Assembly: GCA_022072085.1 (NCBI GenBank) | Contig: JAJVII010000021.1 | Span: forward strand, 1 to 64,000 | Direction: 5' to 3' | DNA length: 64,000 bases | DNA from: Phycisphaerae bacterium | GTDB lineage: Bacteria; Planctomycetota; Phycisphaerae; JAJVII01 | Shown: one piece after another, positions 58,111 through 64,000 of the stretch | Position numbering within the stretch: the stretch's first letter is position 1 | Layout: each line of letters begins with the position of its first letter | Notes under the pieces: model-generated | Told to the model about the DNA's origin: nothing | What the model saw: only the letters and a program-made list of their open reading frames with translations | The model's database searches: none | Made by a program: the position numbers and the translations under genes

Positions 58111-60366
58111 TCACTTGCCAAGCGGCCTGACGGCCGTCTTGTCGAACCTCATGGCGAATACCGCTCCGTTGGTCTGCACCAGCCAGAGCAGGTCGCGCTT
58201 CGGATCGTACTCCACGCCCGTCGAGACGCCATAGCCGGGCTCCGTGCGGCCTTTGGCATCGGTGGCAAACGCGCCGGGCAACTCGCCCCAGGCGTCGGCG
58301 GCGCAGTCATAGATCAATGTGTGCTGCGCCGGCTTGCCGGAGGAGCAGACGATCACCACGTCGGCCGAGGGCACGTAGGTGGCCTCGCGCCCGACCGAGG
58401 CGTCGTCGGGGAAGCGGTCGCTGCCCTTGGGCGTCAGGACGGCGACTTCCCGGCTGGCCAGGTCGACCGCCCAGACGCGCGACTTGTCCTTGATGCCGAA
58501 GTGGAAGATGAGCACGCGGTCGCGCTTGGAGTCGTAGGTCATGCCGTGGCGGTCGCCGAAGGCCGGCGGGGGCAGGGTGGTGCTGTCTTTGGGGTCGGTG
58601 CCGGCGACGGGGCGGTAGACGCGGTGGGCCACGTCGGCCATCCACAGGCCGGTGCGCAGCCCGCTGCCGCCGTACTTGTCCGCCCAGACCGCCAGGCCGT
58701 GCGGCGTGCGGACCATGCAGGTCTTGTGCCGCTCGACGTCGAACGTGCCGCCCTCGATGCTGAACTGCGGCGACGACCAGCGGTAGGCGGCCGGGTCGTA
58801 GGTCCAGGTGCCGGCGGGATTGGTCAGGCGATAGGCGGCGTGCTCGCCGGCCCAGATCATCAGGCCGGTCACCTGGTCCCAGCCGTAGGACAGGTAGCTG
58901 TGCGGCCCCCAGGGCGCCCCGCTGAGCGTCGGCGCCGGCGCGCCGTCGTTGCTGTAGCAGTAACCCATCGGCAGTTCGGGCGTGTAGAGGATGTGCCAGC
59001 GGTTGAGTGCCGGGCTGTAGTGGGCGACGTCGGTGCCGCAGTGGCTGCTGTGGCCGCCGGCCCAGTGCAGGAGCTGGTCGCCCGCGACATCCAGCACCGT
59101 CGTGCCCCAGTCGCGGCTGACGTGCAGTTTCGGCGGGTTGACATCAGTCCACCGATTGGCCGGCAGGGCCTTGAGGAAAGCCTGGAACTTCTCGGGCTCG
59201 GGGGCCTGCACGGCCTCGTACCACGCCGGATCAAAGCCCTCGCCTCGGACCTGGATCGCGTCCCACGCGACGGCAACCTTGGCCGTGTCGGCGTCGCCGG
59301 CCGGCAGCGCCAGGCTGCCGGTCAGCGTCTTGACGATCTTGCCGTAGCTGTTGACGCCGGCCGACCAGTTCAGCGTCTTGCCGTTGTCGGAGAACGTGGC
59401 CACGACCGCAGGCTGGCAGGTCGTCGGCTGGGGCGTGCCCTCGCCGGCCGACAGCCGGGTCCATGTGTTGGCGGCAATGTCGTAGGCCCAGACGTCGAAC
59501 GGAAGCCTGGCCCACAGCCCAGCGCAGTAGCTCATCGACCCGCGGGCCTCCTGGCCGCCGACGAGGTAAGCCACCCCGTCGCGCGCGACCAGGCCGGCCG
59601 ACAGCCGCGGCGTCGGCGATCGCCCGGGCCTCGCGTTCCGCCACTGCCGCTTGGCGCAGTCGTAGACCCACGTGTCGGCGTAGACGCCGAAGATGCCCTC
59701 GCCCCCGAACAGGATGATGGATTTCGTCTTCGCGTCGTAGGCCATCGCGGGCATATTCCGTGGCGCGGGCTGGTCGCCGCTAACCATCGCGAGTTTCTCA
59801 GCTGACATCCACACCTCACGGGCATCAGCCACTTCCTTGACCGTCACGCCCTTGGCCAGTCTGCCGACCAGTGAGGCCAGTTGCGACTTGAGCGCGTCGA
59901 GCTGCGGCGCGGCGCCGGCCGGCGTGTCCTTGAAGGCGGCGGCGATCCGGTCCGCCAGCTCGCCGCCACGTTTGGCCAGGTCAACCGACGCCACCTTCTC
60001 GGTCTCGCAGCGATAGTAGCGGTTGGCCACCGCGGCGTAGAGATCCCGCAGGGCCCCAGTCTGCTCCGCCAGCGAGGAGGCAGGCAGGCCCGCCGGCGGA
60101 TTGAACTGCGCCTGGCGCCACTGCCCATCCTTGAGGATCCAGGTGTTCAACGGGCCGGTCTTGCTCAGGCCTCCGGCGCCGCCGAACCAGAGCCACTCGT
60201 CGTTGACCTCGTCCCTGACCGCGACGCCCCAGAGGGCGGGCGGGGTCTTGGGGCCGGCCGGGCCGGCCTGCGGATCGAGGGCGGACGCCGTCGTCGGAGC
60301 GTCAGCCGCCATCGCCAGCGCCGGCAGCAGGCAGGGCACGAGGCATCTGAGGAACAGGTTTCGCAT
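58111..60366 (-). CDS. Secreted kelch-type beta-propeller protein (751 residues)
   Basis: 751 residues from the ATG at 60366, with GCAGGAG upstream. Signal peptide MRNLFLRCLVPCLLPALAMA. Kelch blades: SIILFGGEGIFGVYADTWVY, YLVGGQEARGSM, LLHWAGGHSSHCGTD, LMIWAGEHAAYRLT and ADVVIVCSSGKPAQHTLIYD, where the signature pattern is a hydrophobic run, GG, then a Tyr/Trp pair. A helical insert (ALRDLYAAVANRYYRCETEK) sits near residue 110. Two propellers probably stack. Likely exported polysaccharide or peptide binding; no catalytic motif. Confidence 0.82.
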   Translation of the reverse strand: MRNLFLRCLVPCLLPALAMAADAPTTASALDPQAGPAGPKTPPALWGVAVRDEVNDEWLWFGGAGGLSKTGPLNTWILKDGQWRQAQFNPPAGLPASSLAEQTGALRDLYAAVANRYYRCETEKVASVDLAKRGGELADRIAAAFKDTPAGAAPQLDALKSQLASLVGRLAKGVTVKEVADAREVWMSAEKLAMVSGDQPAPRNMPAMAYDAKTKSIILFGGEGIFGVYADTWVYDCAKRQWRNARPGRSPTPRLSAGLVARDGVAYLVGGQEARGSMSYCAGLWARLPFDVWAYDIAANTWTRLSAGEGTPQPTTCQPAVVATFSDNGKTLNWSAGVNSYGKIVKTLTGSLALPAGDADTAKVAVAWDAIQVRGEGFDPAWYEAVQAPEPEKFQAFLKALPANRWTDVNPPKLHVSRDWGTTVLDVAGDQLLHWAGGHSSHCGTDVAHYSPALNRWHILYTPELPMGYCYSNDGAPAPTLSGAPWGPHSYLSYGWDQVTGLMIWAGEHAAYRLTNPAGTWTYDPAAYRWSSPQFSIEGGTFDVERHKTCMVRTPHGLAVWADKYGGSGLRTGLWMADVAHRVYRPVAGTDPKDSTTLPPPAFGDRHGMTYDSKRDRVLIFHFGIKDKSRVWAVDLASREVAVLTPKGSDRFPDDASVGREATYVPSADVVIVCSSGKPAQHTLIYDCAADAWGELPGAFATDAKGRTEPGYGVSTGVEYDPKRDLLWLVQTNGAVFAMRFDKTAVRPLGK

Positions 60367-60401
60367 CAGTGATGCTCCTGCAGGAACGGGAAGGTCCCGG
60401 G

Positions 60402-62765
60402 TCACTCCAGCGGCGTCAGCTTGAGCGACGCGGCGTCCAGGCGCATGACCATCGCCTGCGTGCCGCGGACGCACTGAAGCCGCACGACAGCGCCCAACCG
60501 CGGGTCCCAGATCGGCGAGTAGTCACGGCCGGAGGTGTTGATCCCGCCGATCGGTTCGCCGACGTAGGGGGCGGTGTACCACTTGTGGTCAGCCGGCTTG
60601 TAGAAGTACATCCGTTCGGGCCCCTTGGCGTCGGTGGCGAAGACCAGCAGCGCGGCGTCGAGGTCGGGGATGTAGGTCGAGTCGCCTGGCATCGCCTTGG
60701 GCGAACTGCCCTCGACCTGCTCCTGGGCCCACTGGCTGCTCTTAAAGTCGAACGTCCAGACCTGGGCCTTGTTGCGGTCGAAGTAGATCAGCCGATCGCG
60801 CTTGGAGTCGTAGCAGAGGTGGTTGTGCTCCTCGTGGGGCGGGCCGCCCTTGGCGACTTCCTCCCACTTGCCGGCAGCCACGTCGGCCCGGACGAGCAGG
60901 CCCGTGCTGTAGCCGTAGAGCCCGTGCGCCGTCGGGCAGAAGGAGACCTGCGTCGCCACACCGTACTTGCCCGGGCAGTCGCCGATGTTGCCGACGAACA
61001 TGCGGTGCTTGAGGCTGTAGACGTCGCCGACGTACGTGACCATCGAGTCGCTAGCCGCGTCGATGCCGTAGCTCTTGCGGCTGTGCGTGGGCAGCAGCGA
61101 CCAGCCCTGGAGGCTCACGCCCGGCGGGCCGGCGACCATGCCGTGCAGCCAGACGGGGTTGTAGTTGGGCGCGTCCACGGCCATGCCGCGCCAGCGGTCG
61201 GTCGCCAGGTCGAACTCGATGACGTCCGAGCCGGGGTAGGTGCTGTGCCCGCCGCCCCAGACGTAGCCGCGGTGCGTCCGCGGGTCGTAGATGCAACTCC
61301 CCCAGTTGCGGCCGGGCGGGGAGTAGGGCGGCTTGCAGGCGACCCACGTGTTGGCCGCCTGCGCCGCCACCTGCTTGAAACCGTCGAACGCCGGGTCGGG
61401 CGCCAGTTTGCCGGCGAGCCACTCGTCCGGCAGCGGCGAGCCCTGGCTGCGGAAGTTGCGGCAGTGGAAGCGGAGGCGCGGGTCGTCGGGAATCGGATCG
61501 GCCTTGGGGGCCGATGCCGCATCCAGCCGAAGCGTCAGCACGGGGGCGGTCTTGTTGCCGCGAGCGCCGGGGTAGGCAAGCATCACGACCAGGCCCGTCT
61601 TGGGATCGACTTCGGCGCTGGCGTTGGGCGCAGCCCACGGCAGGTCGATGCCCAGCCGCGTCCACTGCCCGGTCGTCACGGAGAAGGCCCACACGTCGCT
61701 GAGCCCGCGCCAGCCGCCCGCGTATCCGCCGGCCAGCAGCACGACCTTCTGCGACGGCACGTAGACCATCGCGGCGCTGGCCCGGGCGGGCGGGCTGACC
61801 TTCGGCTGCGCCGCCGACCAGGTGCGCGTCTTGCAGTCGTAGACCCACGTGTCGCCCAATACGCCGGTCAGGTCGTCGCCGCCGAACAGCACGATCTTGC
61901 CGGCGTCGCTGTCGGCAGCCATCGAGGGCAGGATGCGCCCGCCGGGCTGCTGGCCCATCGGCTGGTCGATCGGGGCCCACTTCTTCTCGGCTTCGGAGAA
62001 GGTCCACGTACCGCAATTGGCCGGATACCATCGGCGGGCCTCCGTCACTGCGGCATCGTCGGGCGTCAGTCGTCGGACGCGCTTGGCGGATTCGTCGTAG
62101 ATCCAATCGCCGACGGCCACCTTCTCCTTCACCTTGCCGACGCGGCCCCACACGCCGCCGCCGCCGAAGACGACGGCCTCATGGTTGACCGGGTCGTAGC
62201 AGGCGCCGCACCAGATGGGCATCGGCAGGCCATCGCGGCCGGGCGACGGATTGAAGTCCTTGGACGCGTCCGACATCGAGAGGTCGCCGGCGAGCGGCTC
62301 GTAGTCGGCCGACGCGGGGTCCGCCAGCCAGCCTCGCACCTCGGCCCGCTTGCGCTGGTAGTGCCACTGCCGCCGAACCAGCAGGATCTTCTTTAGGCCC
62401 GGGAGATAGACGTAACCCAGCGGCGTCTCCCAGAGATCGGGCCGGTAGTCGGGCGGCAGCTTCGTCGGCGTGAACGTCCACTTCGGCTGGGCCAGCGAAA
62501 TCGACCAGACGCCGTAATCCACCGGGTGCTCGGTCAGCAGCGGGACCATGACGCCGCAATCGCGGTCGGGAACCCAGAGCAGCCGCGGGCCGACCAGGTT
62601 GGGCCAGCCGCTCTTGGGCAGCTCGAACGCCCCGTCGCCCAGGGCCGACCAGCGATTGGCCGGCTGGTCCGCCGAGGCCGCAGGCAGCGGATCGGCTGCC
62701 CGGGCCTGGAGAGCTGGAACGAGGAGGATCGTCAGGAACAGGGCGAGAGCGGGCCGGCAATTCAT
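60402..62765 (-). CDS. Secreted kelch-type beta-propeller protein (787 residues), first operon gene
   Basis: 787 residues from the ATG at 62765, with AGG upstream; another ATG three codons earlier is less well placed. Signal peptide MNCRPALALFLTILLVPALQ. Blades include EAVVFGGGGVWGRVGKV, GKIVLFGGDDLTGVLGDTWV, VVLLAGGYAGGWRGLSDVWA, RGYVWGGGHSTYPGSDVIEF and DRLIYFDRNKAQVWTFDFKS. The GHS-x(n)-D and VWLHGMV parts match the 751-residue neighbour, so the two are paralogues. Heads the five-gene operon ending at 54603. Confidence 0.82.
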   Translation of the reverse strand: MNCRPALALFLTILLVPALQARAADPLPAASADQPANRWSALGDGAFELPKSGWPNLVGPRLLWVPDRDCGVMVPLLTEHPVDYGVWSISLAQPKWTFTPTKLPPDYRPDLWETPLGYVYLPGLKKILLVRRQWHYQRKRAEVRGWLADPASADYEPLAGDLSMSDASKDFNPSPGRDGLPMPIWCGACYDPVNHEAVVFGGGGVWGRVGKVKEKVAVGDWIYDESAKRVRRLTPDDAAVTEARRWYPANCGTWTFSEAEKKWAPIDQPMGQQPGGRILPSMAADSDAGKIVLFGGDDLTGVLGDTWVYDCKTRTWSAAQPKVSPPARASAAMVYVPSQKVVLLAGGYAGGWRGLSDVWAFSVTTGQWTRLGIDLPWAAPNASAEVDPKTGLVVMLAYPGARGNKTAPVLTLRLDAASAPKADPIPDDPRLRFHCRNFRSQGSPLPDEWLAGKLAPDPAFDGFKQVAAQAANTWVACKPPYSPPGRNWGSCIYDPRTHRGYVWGGGHSTYPGSDVIEFDLATDRWRGMAVDAPNYNPVWLHGMVAGPPGVSLQGWSLLPTHSRKSYGIDAASDSMVTYVGDVYSLKHRMFVGNIGDCPGKYGVATQVSFCPTAHGLYGYSTGLLVRADVAAGKWEEVAKGGPPHEEHNHLCYDSKRDRLIYFDRNKAQVWTFDFKSSQWAQEQVEGSSPKAMPGDSTYIPDLDAALLVFATDAKGPERMYFYKPADHKWYTAPYVGEPIGGINTSGRDYSPIWDPRLGAVVRLQCVRGTQAMVMRLDAASLKLTPLE

Positions 62766-63008
62766 GGCGTGCATCCTTTCGTCAGGGATAGCGGGAAGCT
62801 TCAGGATAGAAGCCGCAGGCGGTCCGACGCAAGCCCCCATCTACCCAAACCCAGAGCTGACGCATCTCTTTCGGCCAAGCCCCGCTTGCGAACCCCGAAC
62901 GCGACAAGGGAATTGGATGCGATTGCCCTACAGCCGACTCGGCACGCGGCGCTGCCGGTGACACGCGAACATGAAGGCTGATCGACGCATACCTCGTGCA
63001 TTCCGATG

Positions 63009-63764
63009 TCACGGCCGGCGGCGTCGGCGAACAGCCGGCCCGACCAGGGCCAGCCCCCCCAGCACCAGCAGCGAGAGCGTCGCCGGCTCGGGGACCGCGG
63101 TGACGGCATACATGTTGTGCAGCGTCGCCCCGGTGAAGGTCGGAACGATCGTCATCGACCGGATGGCCGGCTCGCCGCCGCTGCCGGTGATGGCCCAGGT
63201 GACCGCGGCCTTGCTCGAAGGCGAGCTGGCCGACAGGACCGTGCCGATCTGGTTGGTGTAGTTGTCGTCGGAGTAGAGCTTGATGGTCAGCGTGTGCTGC
63301 GCGTAGCCGCCGATGAGCGTGAAGAAGGAGACGGCCTCGACGGGATCGTCGAACTGCACCCGCCAGGCCGCCGGCGTGTCGTACCACCAGTCGTAGACCT
63401 TATACCCGCTGCGCGAGTCGTGGCGGAGCTGGGTGTAGTTGCTGACGCCCGCGTTGTTGATGTCGAACGAGGCGATCGAAAACCCTGTGTCGCCGCTGCT
63501 GAAGTGATCGTAGGGCGACATGCCGCCCGGGGCTGTCACGTTGATGTTCGCGTTCCAGGCCGAGTAGCCGTCGCCGAGGTTCGTGTCAAAGTCGACCGAG
63601 AGGTCCGCCGACTCGAATCCCGCCGGCGTCGTGCTCATGAACGTGGCGAACCCGCTGCTGCCGGTCGAGCCGGTGGCCTGGAGGATGTAGTCGGCCTGCG
63701 CGGTTCCGACCGCCAGCATCGCGACGGCCGCCATCGCCAGCAGAGAATGGAATGAGGTCCGCAT
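63009..63764 (-). CDS. PEP-CTERM protein (fifth)
   Basis: 251 residues from the ATG at 63764 (GGAGGG upstream; the ORF-track start is 39 codons early). Signal peptide MRTSFHSLLAMAAVAMLAVG, cut after AQA. A compact beta-rich passenger (ADLSVDFDTNLGDGYSAW, AWRVQFDDPVEAVSFFTLIG, TLTIKLYSDDNYTNQIG) resembles PEP-CTERM proteins with a single jelly-roll-like domain. C-terminus VPEPATLSLLVLGGLALVGP plus RRRRRP. A sigma-54 promoter lies 107 bases upstream, matching the other four. Located about 25 kb from the main PEP-CTERM cluster. Confidence 0.86.
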   Translation of the reverse strand: MRTSFHSLLAMAAVAMLAVGTAQADYILQATGSTGSSGFATFMSTTPAGFESADLSVDFDTNLGDGYSAWNANINVTAPGGMSPYDHFSSGDTGFSIASFDINNAGVSNYTQLRHDSRSGYKVYDWWYDTPAAWRVQFDDPVEAVSFFTLIGGYAQHTLTIKLYSDDNYTNQIGTVLSASSPSSKAAVTWAITGSGGEPAIRSMTIVPTFTGATLHNMYAVTAVPEPATLSLLVLGGLALVGPAVRRRRRP

Positions 63765-63870
63765 GTGAATCCCTCCGCGATCTTCGTTCGCCCCTGGCAG
63801 TCTTGGTTTCTCCACCGAAATCGACCGCAACAGCCCTTCCGGGCCGAGCAAGCGAGCGTGTTCGTATGTA

Positions 63871-63885
63871 GCAAAGGCCATGCCA
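63871..63885 (-). promoter_or_regulatory. Sigma-54 (-24/-12) promoter of PEP-CTERM gene 63009-63764
   Basis: On the minus strand: TGGCATG, four bases, TTGCT. One base differs from TGGCACG; the GG and GC essentials are intact with normal spacing. The -12 C lies 107 bp before the ATG. A CATAT/ATATG dyad (63931-63953) containing TTTGT-GA-ACAGAA lies about 57 bp further upstream; it shares half-sites with TTTGTACAGAA at 29769. Beyond it, to the window edge, I see no gene. Confidence 0.78.
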
Positions 63886-64000
63886 GAACCGCCCTAGGCC
63901 CGGCCCTGGACGGCCGGAGACACCCGTAACCATATTTGTGAACAGAAGATATGCCGCATGAGCGGCCGCGGAAATCGCTGCCGCCCACCACCCGTCATGG

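Noticed and set aside
56785-59805. 1006-residue plus-strand ORF opposite kelch genes
   Set aside because: Antisense shadow; the minus frames show signal peptides, kelch blades and a hydrolase nucleophile elbow.

Overview
The window is very GC-rich and reads as a planctomycete, most likely of the Phycisphaerae or a neighbouring lineage. Five secreted proteins end in PEP-CTERM sorting tags. There are PQQ-type beta-propellers opening with a WPQWRGPN motif, kelch-propeller proteins, many lipoproteins and few operons of textbook type. This placement is inference from gene content; no rRNA or tRNA gene was found.

Layout. 1-2160 (minus): a DUF115/MptE-like protein and the 5' end of a cytidylyltransferase-like gene, suggesting surface glycan or flagellin modification. 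2328-8007: class V aminotransferase, single-domain response regulator, M16 protease lipoprotein, cyclodeaminase/cyclohydrolase and a small Zn-ribbon protein. 8284-11823: an envelope set of three genes ending with an RDD membrane protein. 12134-17903: five consecutive secreted paralogues carrying seven copies of one unrecognised domain. 18086-21176: a 52-residue ORF with a consensus promoter, then an ECF sigma factor, anti-sigma-like protein and TPR lipoprotein, with the sigma and anti-sigma genes separated by a repeat array. 21660-27177: UVR-motif protein, topoisomerase I with six zinc ribbons, an oxidoreductase and HicAB. 27232-38380: four PEP-CTERM genes around one TIM-barrel-like gene. 38496-42837: a LacI-type sensor domain without HTH, a CsgG-like lipoprotein and small envelope proteins. 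43081-46447: two paralogous BtrH/papain-like proteins of unknown role. 46492-54552: SurE, methyltransferase, UroD-like protein, two PQQ propellers and NAD(P)HX epimerase. 54603-62765 (minus): a tight five-gene operon of three kelch proteins, an alpha/beta hydrolase and an acetamidase-family protein. 63009-63764: a fifth PEP-CTERM gene.

Main observations. All five PEP-CTERM genes are preceded by a sigma-54 (-24/-12) promoter, so they look like one RpoN regulon. Two of them share upstream boxes at exactly the same distance from the promoter, plus similar leaders and signal peptides, but carry unrelated passenger domains. Intergenic DNA is rich in degenerate 7-nt tandem repeats, REP-like hairpins and large imperfect inverted repeats. 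The 12-18 kb paralogue array is the best candidate for an undescribed gene family. Several genes have a -10 element only about 6-8 nt before the start codon, suggesting leaderless transcripts.
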